DNA of 64,000 nucleotides, from NCBI RefSeq assembly GCF_023238205.1, contig NZ_CP096659.1:2373626-2437625 (forward strand). The letters run 5' to 3'. The translations under genes were made by a program, and so were the position numbers. Positions 8,349 to 16,555 of this stretch are shown here, piece after piece (position 1 is the stretch's first letter; the number at the start of each line of letters is the position of its first letter). This DNA is from Halorussus limi (lineage in GTDB: Archaea > Halobacteriota > Halobacteria > Halobacteriales > Haladaptataceae). The notes below the pieces were generated by a model. It did not search any database. It was not told the DNA's origin and saw only the letters and a list, made by a program, of their open reading frames with translations.

Positions 8349-8801
8349 TCAGGCCGTCTCGAGGTTCGCCCACGCTTCTTCGACCAGTTCGCCCGTCTCG
8401 GTCACGATGTCCTCCCACTCCTCGTTGTCGGGGGCCATTCCGACCAACCGAGCGATTCGCATGATGCTGACGTGGTAGACAGTCTGTCTGCCGGGTTCCT
8501 CCTGCCAGATAACGACGTTACACGGGAACAGCGCGCCGATGCGGTTGTCGCTGGCGCCGAGCGCCCGGTCGGCCATGTTGGGATTGCACGCGCCGAGCAC
8601 GTAGTAGTGGTCGTGGTCCGCGTCCTCGACTTTCTCGTTGAGGAGTTCCGATGGCGAGAACTCTTCGGGGACGCCGAACCCGGCGTCGGTGAACGCCTCG
8701 CGGACGTGTTCGACCGCTTGCTCGTGGTCCATCTCCAGGGTCGCGCGCTTCTCGCCGATGTCTTCGCCGTCGAGTGCCGTGGGGTCGATTGGAAGAGTCA
8801 T
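8349..8801 (-). CDS. DUF302-domain protein
   Basis: This 150-residue soluble protein contains a DUF302 (COG3439) domain: RATLEMDHEQAVEHVREAF at its start, HYYVLGACNPNMADRAL and GALFPCNVVIWQEEPG in the core. The conserved cysteines in GACNP and FPCNV are typical of the family and could bind metal or sulfur species, but the function is not established. I took ATG 8799-8801 (MTLPIDP) because a TATA-like CTTTTCA lies about 28 bases upstream. It is convergent with, and directly abuts, the small membrane protein gene. Confidence 0.88.
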   Translation of the reverse strand: MTLPIDPTALDGEDIGEKRATLEMDHEQAVEHVREAFTDAGFGVPEEFSPSELLNEKVEDADHDHYYVLGACNPNMADRALGASDNRIGALFPCNVVIWQEEPGRQTVYHVSIMRIARLVGMAPDNEEWEDIVTETGELVEEAWANLETA

Positions 8802-8890
8802 ACAATATCGCTTGGTCGCCGAGCGTGAAAAGTGCGCCCCTCGCGGCCGTCGACGTTCGGAACGTCGAGCGGCGTCGGGGGACTCCGTCG

Positions 8891-9571
8891 TCAGAGCGGA
8901 ATCGGGAGCCACTGAAGCCACCGAATTACTCGCTCGGGAGCCAACAGCGGCGGGTGGAGAACCAGCCAGTCCAACAGGGCCAGTCCGACGCCGTGGGCGA
9001 CGACCGACGGCAGGATGGAGTTGCTCTTGTAGTCCACCGCGCCGAACAACACGTCGGTCGGTCCCGACAGCGCGAGTTCGATGGGCGGCTTGTAGAGGTG
9101 ATGGAACGCGTACACGACCGGGCTGATGAAGACGCTCTTGAACCCGATTTCGCGCACGCCGACGCAGAGCAGGCCACGGTAGTACGTCTCTGCGGCGAGC
9201 GCGATGACGAACTGCATCACCGCGTGCGGGAGGAACTGCGCGAGCGCGGGGCTGGTCTCCCACATCGGATAGTACGCCCGAATCGTCGGGAGCGACGACC
9301 CGACGACGTAGAACGGGAGGACGAACAGCGAGAGCAGGACGGTGTTGCGAACCGCGGTGCGGTCCACACGATACCCGAGGTGGCGGCCGTGCCGGACCGC
9401 CAGCGCGAGCGGAGCGAGAATGTAGACGACGGTGTCCCGGACGAGTCGCTCGTTCAGTCCGCGCACGTCCCACGCCATCCAGATTGCAGTCAGGACTGCC
9501 CCGGCGACGAGCGCGCGCTGGACCCAACTCAGGCGGGCGACGCCCCGGCGGACCGACCGAGCGACCGACAC
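8891..9571 (-). CDS. CPBP-family intramembrane metalloprotease-like protein
   Basis: This 226-residue polytopic membrane protein has about six hydrophobic segments. The three CPBP/Abi motifs are recognisable: ALAAETYYRGLL (motif 1), VVYAFHHLYKPP (motif 2) and VVAHGVGLALLD (motif 3). In active enzymes motif 1 is EExxxR; here the first Glu is Ala (AETYYR) while the second Glu and the Arg remain, so activity is uncertain. CPBP proteins include Rce1-type prenyl-protein peptidases and bacteriocin-immunity proteins. The GTG start (9569-9571) lies one base from the stop of the upstream DUF5789 gene, so they form an operon. Confidence 0.85.
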   Translation of the reverse strand: MSVARSVRRGVARLSWVQRALVAGAVLTAIWMAWDVRGLNERLVRDTVVYILAPLALAVRHGRHLGYRVDRTAVRNTVLLSLFVLPFYVVGSSLPTIRAYYPMWETSPALAQFLPHAVMQFVIALAAETYYRGLLCVGVREIGFKSVFISPVVYAFHHLYKPPIELALSGPTDVLFGAVDYKSNSILPSVVAHGVGLALLDWLVLHPPLLAPERVIRWLQWLPIPL

Positions 9572-9572
9572 G

Positions 9573-9863
9573 CTACTCGCTCGCGGTCGGGACCGGGCCG
9601 GTGCCGGTCGCGTCGCGGACCAGTTCGAGGAACTCCTGGCGACTCTGGAAGTAGCTCTCGTCGACCCGTTCGAGCAGGTCGGCCAGTTTGCGCGGACCGT
9701 CGGGCGTCCGAACGGTCACGCCCTCCTCCTTCCGGAGGATTTCGCTCTTCTGGACCGGCCAGTGGAGGCGCGAGGCGACGCGAGCGAGCGGCGCACCCTC
9801 GACGGGTTCGCCGTCGCCGAGTTCGACGGCAGGCTCTGCTTCTTCCTCGTTGTCGTCAGCCAT
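9573..9863 (-). CDS. DUF5789-family small protein
   Basis: This 96-residue acidic protein matches the haloarchaeal DUF5789 pattern: RVASRLHWPVQKSEILRKEE, then VRTPDGPRKLADLLERV and YFQSRQEFLELV. The N-terminus is a short acidic tail (MADDNEEEAEPAVELGDGEP). No catalytic residues or membrane segments are apparent. I used ATG 9861-9863; a TATA-like CTCTAAT about 28 bases upstream supports it, whereas a longer frame to 10004 has non-protein-like sequence. It is first gene of an operon with the CPBP protein, one base apart. Function unknown. Confidence 0.82.
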   Translation of the reverse strand: MADDNEEEAEPAVELGDGEPVEGAPLARVASRLHWPVQKSEILRKEEGVTVRTPDGPRKLADLLERVDESYFQSRQEFLELVRDATGTGPVPTASE

Positions 9864-10030
9864 ACGCCGAGATTCGAATCCCTCGGGATTAGAGTTTTCG
9901 GAACGACCTTTCCGGGAATCTCGGTCCGTGCGCCGGTCGGCCGGGCGGTCGATACTCGACGGCGGGCGTCGAGTGGTCGGTACTGTGCGCCGGGCGTCGA
10001 GCAATCTGTACTGTCGCGCTGAATAGCGAA

Positions 10031-10327
10031 CTACTCGCGGACGACGACGTAGCCGTCGCTGTAGACGGTGACTTCGTAGTCGAGGAGCGTGAATACGACG
10101 TGACCGCTACCGCGTGGTATCCCGTTATGTCGGTCTCCAAATAGGTTGTCGAGTGCGTCGGGGTCTATCTGGTCGTAGAGAGGTGTTCCGAGTTCGGCGG
10201 GTTCGAGGTCCGCGGCGTCTGCGACCGCCTCGATGACCGCGGTGCTCAGGGGTTCGTCGCGGTCGTAGGTCGCGCTCTCGGTGACTTCGTGGGTGTCGTT
10301 AGGGTTCTCGATAACGTTTTCACTCAT
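10031..10327 (-). CDS. HalOD1 output-domain protein
   Basis: This 98-residue protein is a stand-alone HalOD1 (halobacterial output domain 1): STAVIEAVADAADLEPAELG, PLYDQIDPDALDNLF and the C-terminal strand pair VVFTLLDYEVTVYSDGYVVV. Such proteins are abundant in haloarchaea and thought to serve in signal output, but their biochemical role is unknown. Upstream, a GGAGGA Shine-Dalgarno-like sequence lies about 10 bases before ATG 10325-10327, with a TTTTTTAT box about 55 bases upstream, so this transcript seems to have a real leader, unlike most genes here. Confidence 0.88.
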   Translation of the reverse strand: MSENVIENPNDTHEVTESATYDRDEPLSTAVIEAVADAADLEPAELGTPLYDQIDPDALDNLFGDRHNGIPRGSGHVVFTLLDYEVTVYSDGYVVVRE

Positions 10328-10448
10328 ATGTCATCTTCCTCCGTTCGGCAGGCGCTACTCAACCTTGCCGCAGCATAGCATAAAAAATCTCCGCAACGAA
10401 TTTGAAAAAGTTGTCTCGGTGTCAATACCGTCGCAGGGGTCGTTGAGA

Positions 10449-11732
10449 TTACGGTCGGTCCGCGGCGATGTCTCGGATGGCTCCGGCGAGTACGTCGATG
10501 CCGACGGCGAGCGAGTCCTCGTCCACGTCGAAGGTGGCGGTGTGGTGGCCGCCCGGATGGTCGGTGCCGACGCCGACGTAGGCCGCCTTCCCACCGTTCT
10601 GCTGGACGGCCCGCATCAGATAGGTCGCGTCCTCGCTCCCGCCGAGTTCGTCGCGGTGGACCACGTTCTCGACGCCGGCGGTCTCGCCCGCCACGTCGCC
10701 GACGACCGAGACGAGTTCCTCGTCGCTCTCGGCGCTCGGGGCCTCGCCGTTGGTCGTAATATCGACCTCACAGCCGTGCATCTCGGCCGCGGATTCGAGG
10801 ACGCGCTCGGCGCGCTCCTTCATGTAATCTTTGAGTTCGGTCGTCTCGCCGCGGACCTCGCCCTCGACGAAGGCCTCCTCGGGAATGATGTTGGTCGCGG
10901 TGCCGCCGCCGACCTGCCCCGCGTTCACGCGGGTCGCACCGTCCTCGTGACGCGGAATAGCGTAGAGGTTCTGGACCGCGGTCGCCATCGCCTGCACCGC
11001 GTTCTCGCCCTCGTTGGGTTCCCCGCCCGCGTGGGCGGGTTCGCCCGAGAACTCGGCCCGGAAGTGGCTGACCGCGAGGAAGCCGTCGAGACCCGCGACG
11101 ACTTCGCCGGTCGGGTGGTCGAGACCGACGTGGGCCGCCAGCAGATAGTCCACGTCGGCGAGGTGGTCGCTCTCGGCCATCGACTTCCCGCCGGCTATCA
11201 TCTCCTCGCCGGGTTGGAAGAACACCTTGAGCGTCCCCTCGAAGTCGCTGTCTTTGATGGCCTCGACGACGCCCAATCCGATGGTCGCGTGGGCGTCGTG
11301 GCCGCAGGCGTGCATCGCGCCCTCGTGTTCAGACCGGAACCCCTCGGCGGCGGGTTCGTGGTCGTCGTCGGTCGATTCCTCCCGGAGCAGACCGTCGATG
11401 TCCACTCGGAGGCCGACCGTGGGGCCGTCGCCGCGTTCTAGGACCGCGACGGCGCCGGTGTAGCCACCCTCCAGTTGCCGGAGTACGTCCTCGTCCGCGC
11501 CCGTCTCGTGGGCCTGCTCGTACCACTCGTCCAGTTCCTCGTCGTCGGGGACGGCCATGCGAGCGTCCTCGGCGATGGCGTCAGGGCCGACGTAGAGGTC
11601 GTCCACGCCGATGCGTTCGAGTTCTTCTACGATTCTGGCGGTCGTGTAGAACTCGCGCCACGCGGGTTCGGGGTGTCGGTGGAGGTCGCGTCGAATCTCT
11701 ACCAGTCGGTCGCGTTCGGCCTGTTGGCTCAT
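10449..11732 (-). CDS. M20D-family amidohydrolase (N-acyl amino acid / IAA-amino acid hydrolase type)
   Basis: This 427-residue metallopeptidase-family enzyme probably removes acyl groups from amino-acid conjugates in the cytoplasm. The metal and active sites are visible: GAMHACGHDAHATIGLG, VFFQPGEEMIAGGK, AAHVGLDHPTGEV and, near the C-terminus, PGGHHTATFDVDEDSL. The central dimerisation (lid) domain contains HAGGEPNEGENAVQAM and GGTATNIIPEEA. A TATA-like CTTAAG lies about 27 bases before ATG 11730-11732, implying a leaderless transcript. The substrate (hippurate, auxin conjugates or N-acetyl amino acids) cannot be decided. Confidence 0.9.
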   Translation of the reverse strand: MSQQAERDRLVEIRRDLHRHPEPAWREFYTTARIVEELERIGVDDLYVGPDAIAEDARMAVPDDEELDEWYEQAHETGADEDVLRQLEGGYTGAVAVLERGDGPTVGLRVDIDGLLREESTDDDHEPAAEGFRSEHEGAMHACGHDAHATIGLGVVEAIKDSDFEGTLKVFFQPGEEMIAGGKSMAESDHLADVDYLLAAHVGLDHPTGEVVAGLDGFLAVSHFRAEFSGEPAHAGGEPNEGENAVQAMATAVQNLYAIPRHEDGATRVNAGQVGGGTATNIIPEEAFVEGEVRGETTELKDYMKERAERVLESAAEMHGCEVDITTNGEAPSAESDEELVSVVGDVAGETAGVENVVHRDELGGSEDATYLMRAVQQNGGKAAYVGVGTDHPGGHHTATFDVDEDSLAVGIDVLAGAIRDIAADRP

Positions 11733-11940
11733 GTTCGTGCGGAGGGACGCCGGGGGCTTAAGTGCTTGAGGCCCGGCAACCCCGGACGCTACTGGGCGAC
11801 TGCACGGAGCCGATTGCCGGGATAATTGACACTAACCGGCCGCCGGAGAACTATCAGAGCGCTGTTGGCGGTGTGTTGACAGTATCTGGCGCCGGAGGAG
11901 TGGGTTCTTGTACCCGGCATGAATACACTCCCGCGAGAGT

Positions 11941-13524
11941 ATGGTTGACAAGGGAGACGACCCACCGAAAGAAGAAGACGTCGCAGAGGAATTGGCAGAC
12001 GCTAGAGAGGCACGCAGCGAGTCTCGCATCGAGTTCTACGGCGGCCCGGCGGCCAGCGCCATCCCCATCGCGCTGTTCATCGCGTGGGCCATCTTCCAGA
12101 CCGGACTCCTCCGGATCAGTGACACGACCGGACTCGTCGCGGGGATGCTCGTCTCGCTCATCGTCGGCATGTTCTTCGCCAAGGGCGACTGGGCGACCTA
12201 CGCCAACACCATCTTCGAGGGGATGACCCAGCGCGTGGCCGCGACGGCCATCGTGGCGTGGCTCTGGGCGGGCATGTTCGCCCAGACGATTCAGGACGGC
12301 CAGTTCGTCGGCGGTCTCGTGTGGGCCGCCGACGCCCTGTCGGTCGGTCCGACGCTGTTCCCCGCGGTCACCTTCATCCTCGCGGCCCTGCTCGCGACCG
12401 GCATCGGGACGGGTTACGGGACGACCATCGCGTTCTCGGGGCTGTTCTTCCCCGCCGGCGTGCTCGTGGGCGCGAACCCGGTCCTGCTGTTCGGAGCCAT
12501 CCTGTCGGGCGCGGTGTTCGGCGACAACCTCGCGCCGGTCAGCGACACGACCATCGTGAGCGCGGTGACGCAGGACAGCGACATTGGCGGCGTGGTGGCG
12601 TCCCGGTTCAAGTACGCCATCGTCGCCGCGGTCCTCGCGTTCGTCAGCTACCTCGTGGCGGGGTCGGTGATGCCCACCGTCGACGTGGCGGGGGCCGCTA
12701 ACGTGCTGGGCGAGCAGGCCGAACCGCTCGGTCTGGTCCACCTAGTCTCCATCGGCGTCGTCATCTTCACCGCGGTCCGCGGCCGCCACATCGTGGAGGC
12801 CATCTCGTGGGGCATCGTCGTCGCGGCGGTCGCCAACGTCGCGTTCGGCCTCGCGTCGGTCTCCAAGATGCTCGTGTTCCGCGCGCCCGAGAACGTCGCC
12901 GCGGCCGAGTCGCTCTCGTGGCTCCCCTTCCTGACGACGGTTCCGGCCGGGTCGGATCAGGTCGGCGTCGGCGGGAGCCTCTACGCCGGCGCGGCGGGCT
13001 TCTTCCCGCTCATCGTGCTCACGCTACTCATCGTGGCCGGGGCGCGCATCATGATTCGGGGCGGCGGCTTCGAGGCGATTCAGAACTTCCTGCTCGAACG
13101 GGTCGCCACCAACGTCCGGCGCGCCGAGACCACGATGGTGCTGGGCACCGCGTCGGTCAACGCGATGATAACCATCAACACCGCCGCCGAAATCGCCATC
13201 GCGCCGTACGTCGCGCGCATCGGCGAGCGGTTCAACGTCAACGGGTACCGGCGCGCGAACATCCTCGACGCCAACACCTCGGCGCTCGGCTACATCTTCC
13301 CGTGGGCGGGCGGCGTCCTCGTGGGCTACGTCCAGATTCAGTCGCTGGTCGGGTCCGAGAACTTCCAGTGGTTCACCCGCGAATTCGTGGTCAATCCCGC
13401 GGAGGTCTGGCCGTTCGTCTTCCACGGCTGGTTCCTGTTCGGGGTGTTCGTCGTCTCGGCGCTGACCGGGTTCGGACTGGAGTACACCACCGACCGCGAG
13501 TCCGAGGAGGTGGCGCGCGTATGA
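11941..13524 (+). CDS. nhaC: NhaC-family Na+/H+ antiporter
   Basis: This 527-residue polytopic membrane protein has a charged N-terminal tail (about 35 residues) and about 12 hydrophobic helices. Family features include FAKGDWATYANTIFEGMTQR, ATGIGTGYGTTIAFSGLFFP and GAVFGDNLAPVSDTTIVSA, the NhaC-type core probably containing the ion-binding Asp and Ser/Thr residues, then NAMITINTAAEIAIAPYVAR and an ANTSALGYIFPW segment. It probably exchanges Na+ for H+ across the cytoplasmic membrane, fitting a halophile; some NhaC-like proteins carry organic acids or malate/lactate instead. The stop overlaps the start of the next gene (ATGA), so they are translationally coupled. Confidence 0.92.
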   Translation: MVDKGDDPPKEEDVAEELADAREARSESRIEFYGGPAASAIPIALFIAWAIFQTGLLRISDTTGLVAGMLVSLIVGMFFAKGDWATYANTIFEGMTQRVAATAIVAWLWAGMFAQTIQDGQFVGGLVWAADALSVGPTLFPAVTFILAALLATGIGTGYGTTIAFSGLFFPAGVLVGANPVLLFGAILSGAVFGDNLAPVSDTTIVSAVTQDSDIGGVVASRFKYAIVAAVLAFVSYLVAGSVMPTVDVAGAANVLGEQAEPLGLVHLVSIGVVIFTAVRGRHIVEAISWGIVVAAVANVAFGLASVSKMLVFRAPENVAAAESLSWLPFLTTVPAGSDQVGVGGSLYAGAAGFFPLIVLTLLIVAGARIMIRGGGFEAIQNFLLERVATNVRRAETTMVLGTASVNAMITINTAAEIAIAPYVARIGERFNVNGYRRANILDANTSALGYIFPWAGGVLVGYVQIQSLVGSENFQWFTREFVVNPAEVWPFVFHGWFLFGVFVVSALTGFGLEYTTDRESEEVARV

Positions 13525-13787
13525 GCCTCCGAAAGAAGTACTTCGCCGGTCTAGGCTTCCGGACGAACAAGCCCGAGTTCGAACCGGGCGAGGAGATTTC
13601 GGCGTTCGTGACGGGCCACGACGGCGACGCGCCCGTCGCGCGCATCGGCGACACGATTCTCCGAGTCGAAGGCGCGCCCGGAAACGCGCTCGACACCCGC
13701 ATCAGACTCCGCGTCGAGGAGTTCGACGACAACGACCACCGCGGAACGGCGACGTATCTGGAGACGGTCGGCCAGTCGTCGTTCTGA
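13521..13787 (+). CDS. Small basic-strand protein coupled to nhaC, possibly TRAM-like
   Basis: This 88-residue protein begins MSLRKKYFAGLGFRTNKPEF and continues with EISAFVTGHDGDAPVARIGD, TILRVEGAPGNALDTRIRL and FDDNDHRGTATYLETVG. The alternating strands and the G-x-R-I-G-D-T block resemble a small OB-type or TRAM domain, but I could not make that firm. It overlaps nhaC by four bases (ATGA) and is the last gene of that operon. A T5 run begins 13 bases past the stop. Function unknown; the coupling suggests a role in antiporter expression or regulation. Confidence 0.8.
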   Translation: MSLRKKYFAGLGFRTNKPEFEPGEEISAFVTGHDGDAPVARIGDTILRVEGAPGNALDTRIRLRVEEFDDNDHRGTATYLETVGQSSF

Positions 13788-13799
13788 GCGCGACGCCTA

Positions 13800-13804
13800 T
13801 TTTT
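13800..13804 (+). terminator. Oligo-T terminator after the nhaC operon
   Basis: A TTTTT run 13-17 bases after the stop of the small gene at 13521-13787 is the likely transcript end. Confidence 0.4.
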
Positions 13805-13919
13805 CCGCTGTGCGACCGGTTGTTCGCCGGCGACACCACTACTCTGGCGGTCAAGTAACGAAAAGTGTAGTCTTCGAGATGCTGCGCGTTCTCTCGGCGC
13901 GCCGGCAGAAATCCAGAAC

Positions 13920-14246
13920 TTAGGCCATCTGCTCGACCTGCTTCAGTTCGGCCTCGACGTGGACGCCGTCCGGGAAGTCGAACTCGGTCACTTGTCGCGC
14001 CAGTTCGTTGTGGCCGACGATTTCCATCTCGCGAGTGTACACCGTGTAGTCCCACGACCGGAACTGTCGATGTTCGTCGCCAGCGGTCGATTTGTACTGC
14101 GGGACGCTGAGTCGTTCCGGCGGGGCGGAGTGGGGCCCGCGGAGTTCCGCGCCCTTTCGTTCTGCTGTCGAGCGAATCTCGTCCACGATGCGGTCCAGAG
14201 CCGGGCGGTTCCCGCTCTGAAGCCGGATTTTGGTTACGAAGGTCAT
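13920..14246 (-). CDS. uS10/mL48-family ribosomal-protein-like protein
   Basis: This 108-residue protein resembles a haloarchaeal paralogue of the ribosomal protein S10 fold: MTFVTKIRLQSGNRPALDRI, EIRSTAERKGAELRGPHSAP, PERLSVPQYKS and EMEIVGHNELARQVTEFDFP. Genuine uS10 has the same order: a first strand, a helix, the GP-P-T/S loop and a final strand. The GPHSAPPE loop is the diagnostic part. Whether this product sits in the ribosome is unknown. I used ATG 14244-14246; an in-frame ATG at 14279 would add 11 residues. A TATA-like GTTTTACG lies about 40 bases upstream. Confidence 0.82.
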   Translation of the reverse strand: MTFVTKIRLQSGNRPALDRIVDEIRSTAERKGAELRGPHSAPPERLSVPQYKSTAGDEHRQFRSWDYTVYTREMEIVGHNELARQVTEFDFPDGVHVEAELKQVEQMA

Positions 14247-14628
14247 GGCTGGGGGTTCGGTGTCGATGTTCTTCAGCATCGAGGTACGTAAAACGTCTGT
14301 TCTCGTCGCGGGCCGGGTCGGCCGCGCCGATTTCCGAGTGCGTTCGGCGACCGACCTCGTCCGGCACAGTCCGCTCTAGAACCGAACTCGCTCACGAGTG
14401 ACGCCGCTCTGCAATCGAACTCACTCTCCAGCGACCTCCATCCGTAAACGACTCCGCCTGTAGCCGACCGTCTCGGGGACTCACCTCACCGCCCGAACGG
14501 CGACTCAACGCCTCTACGGACGGATATGGCGACTTTCCGAAGTCAGGTTTCACCGGCTGGCCAGTCAGGGTCGGCGCTCGCGGGTTCTCCGACATTCTCT
14601 TAACCGACGGCCGTTTATACTCCGGTAA
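14247..14628. other. 382-base intergenic region with divergent promoters
   Basis: The stretch lies between the divergent uS10-like and Nudix genes. It carries TATA-like sequences for each (GTTTTACG near 14284-14291 on the minus strand, CTTAAC near 14596-14601 on the plus strand). No reading frame with a protein-like product, and no repeat or RNA gene, was found. Confidence 0.5.
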
Positions 14629-15063
14629 ATGACGGTTGAAGCTACGAGCGCGGGTGCGATCCTCTACCGGGATACCCGCGGTCGCCGGGAATACCTCCTC
14701 CTCAAGTCCCGTCCGGGCGACTGGGAGTTCCCCAAGGGCGGCGTAGAGGGGGACGAAGAGTTACAGCAGACAGCTATCCGCGAAGTGAAAGAAGAGGCCG
14801 GAATCAAGGACTTCCGTCTCCTCGACGGCTTCCGCGACGACTACGACTACGTCTTCGAGGCCAACGGCAACACCATCCACAAGACGGTCCACCTGTTCAT
14901 CGCCAAGTCCTACGAGGCGAGCGCGGAACTGTCCCACGAACACCGCGACCACCAGTGGCGCGACTACGACCAGGCCATCAACACCATCACGCAGGACGGC
15001 CCGCGCGAAATCCTCGAAGACGCCCACGAGTTCCTCAACGAGAAAGAGGGGGACGACGCGTAG
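14629..15063 (+). CDS. Nudix hydrolase (Ap4A-hydrolase type)
   Basis: This 144-residue enzyme hydrolyses a nucleoside diphosphate linked to another group. The Nudix box GX5EX7REUXEEXGU matches exactly from Gly37 to Ile59 (core REVKEEAGI). The preceding WEFPKGG and N-terminal TSAGAILYRD resemble diadenosine tetraphosphate hydrolases of the MutT/Ap4A branch, and a Tyr-rich stretch (DDYDYVFEA) lies after the box. It starts at ATG 14629, with a TATA-like CTTAAC about 30 bases upstream, and has no operon partner. The substrate assignment is an inference from the family branch. Confidence 0.92.
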   Translation: MTVEATSAGAILYRDTRGRREYLLLKSRPGDWEFPKGGVEGDEELQQTAIREVKEEAGIKDFRLLDGFRDDYDYVFEANGNTIHKTVHLFIAKSYEASAELSHEHRDHQWRDYDQAINTITQDGPREILEDAHEFLNEKEGDDA

Positions 15064-15193
15064 TCCGGCCGTCGGTTATCACCGCACCGAATCGTTCTCG
15101 TTCTTTCGGGCGCGTCGAGCGACCGCTTCGCTGCTCGACGACGGTCCGCTCGGGTTCCGAATCACTTAGGCCGCGTCGCTCCGAACGCCGACC

Positions 15194-16276
15194 GTGAGCG
15201 ACGCGGACGCCGACCCCGAGTTCGTCTTCGAGTTGCGGACCTGCCGGTGGGCCGAGCGCGAGTGGCCGCCCGGCGCGGACGACGACGCCGACAGCGACCG
15301 CTCCGACTCCACGCCCGCCATCGTCGCCCGGCAACTCGGCACCAAGCGCAGGCGGTGGGACACCATCGTCGTGGAGGTGGACCCCGAGGGGTTCCGCCGG
15401 CGCGCGAACTTCGGCCGCGAGCGCCTCGACTCGGACCTGCTCGACGTGATACCCCACGCGCCGGCGGAGTGGGAGTACTACCGCGAAGCGCTCCCCGACC
15501 CCGGCTACCCGTGGCGCTACGTCCGCGAGGCCATCCACCGCGCCGACGACCGCGGGATTCTGGAGACGCGAAAGCGGAACAACCGCATCGAGATTCGCCG
15601 GAAGTGGGCCTACCCCGACTGGGTCGAGCGCATCGTCGCCGTCGAGAACAAACCGGACTTGGACGCCAGCGCGGCCCGCGACCTCGCCGCGCAACTGGAG
15701 TACGACGTCGCGCTCTCGCTGGCCGACGAGGTCTGGGTCGCCACTCGCTCGACCGGCGACCGGGTCGAACCCGCCCTGCTGGAGAGCGTGCCCGTCGAGG
15801 CGGGCATCCTGACGCTTGACAGCGAGGCGCGGAGCGGCGCGGACCCGCGAGCGAGCGTCGAGTGGTTCCCCCGGAGCCTCGACGTGGACGCGCCGGGGAC
15901 GCTGATTCGCGAACGCGGCGAGGAGACCGAGTACGGTAGCTCCGCCGCCCAGTTCGAGTACGCCGACCCCGAGTGGAAGGCCCACAAGCGCCTCGAAATC
16001 GCCGAACGCGCCTACGAGAAGGGGTGGCGCGCGTACGCCGAGACCATGCGGCCTGACTGCCGGCACTTCCGGTTGCGCAGGGAGGGCCGGACGCTCCTGC
16101 CGTTCTGCCCCGCGAAGGACTGCCACCAGACCAGTTCGGAGTGCTCGGGGTCGTGCCCCGAGTTCTCGCCCGAACCGCCTCAGTGGCGCACGCGAGGGTG
16201 GCCCATCGAGGGCGGGCCGGGAAAGGGGATTCGGCGGCTGTTGGAGGAGCGGCGCGAGCGCAATCGCCCCGAGTAG
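15194..16276 (+). CDS. DUF5787-family protein, possibly a PD-(D/E)XK nuclease fold with a Cys cluster
   Basis: This 360-residue protein begins at GTG 15194 (MSDADADPEFVFELRTCRW) and matches the haloarchaeal DUF5787 type. The middle contains YPDWVERIVAVENKPDLD followed by AARDLAAQLEYDVALSLADE; a D...ExK core followed by a helix with Q-x-x-Y is the pattern of PD-(D/E)XK nucleases. The C-terminal part carries a Cys/His-rich segment (CRHFRLRR, FCPAKDCHQTSSECSGSC) that could bind zinc or an Fe-S cluster, as in Cas4/AddB-type nucleases. No operon partner is visible. The family name is fairly firm; the nuclease reading is inference. Confidence 0.82.
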   Translation: MSDADADPEFVFELRTCRWAEREWPPGADDDADSDRSDSTPAIVARQLGTKRRRWDTIVVEVDPEGFRRRANFGRERLDSDLLDVIPHAPAEWEYYREALPDPGYPWRYVREAIHRADDRGILETRKRNNRIEIRRKWAYPDWVERIVAVENKPDLDASAARDLAAQLEYDVALSLADEVWVATRSTGDRVEPALLESVPVEAGILTLDSEARSGADPRASVEWFPRSLDVDAPGTLIRERGEETEYGSSAAQFEYADPEWKAHKRLEIAERAYEKGWRAYAETMRPDCRHFRLRREGRTLLPFCPAKDCHQTSSECSGSCPEFSPEPPQWRTRGWPIEGGPGKGIRRLLEERRERNRPE

Positions 16277-16400
16277 TCGGGGAGCGACCCCGACGCCGTC
16301 GGGAGCGCGGCGCACACCCGTTTTAGAGGACCCTACCTGTTACGAAATGCACACCAAGGACTTTTGCTCTGAGCGGGGACGGGTAACGTGGGGAGAGTGA

Positions 16401-16517
16401 ATGCCAAGGAAACCGCCGTTCCCCGAGAGCGACCGAGACGGCGACAGAAGCGCGCCCGACATCGGCGACATCATCGGTCGCATCATACGGGAACCGACGA
16501 CCGGTCCGGGGGAGTGA
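16401..16517 (+). CDS. Possible 38-residue small ORF
   Basis: ATG 16401 to TGA 16515 would encode MPRKPPFPESDRDGDRSAPD followed by IGDIIGRIIREPTTGPGE. The product is proline- and aspartate-rich with a short amphipathic IGDIIGRII helix, and third codon positions are mostly G or C as in real genes here. It fills the gap between the DUF5787 gene and the convergent DUF5797 gene. I recognise no family and see no strong promoter, so it may be spurious. Confidence 0.25.
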   Translation: MPRKPPFPESDRDGDRSAPDIGDIIGRIIREPTTGPGE

Positions 16518-16555
16518 CGCCGTCTCAGGCGACGTTTTCTTTCGTCTCGACCGAC

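Noticed and set aside
9861-9900. Possible tRNA T-loop (GATTCGAATCC)
   Set aside because: No acceptor stem, anticodon arm or length compatible with a tRNA surrounds it; it lies at the start of a DUF5789 gene's promoter.
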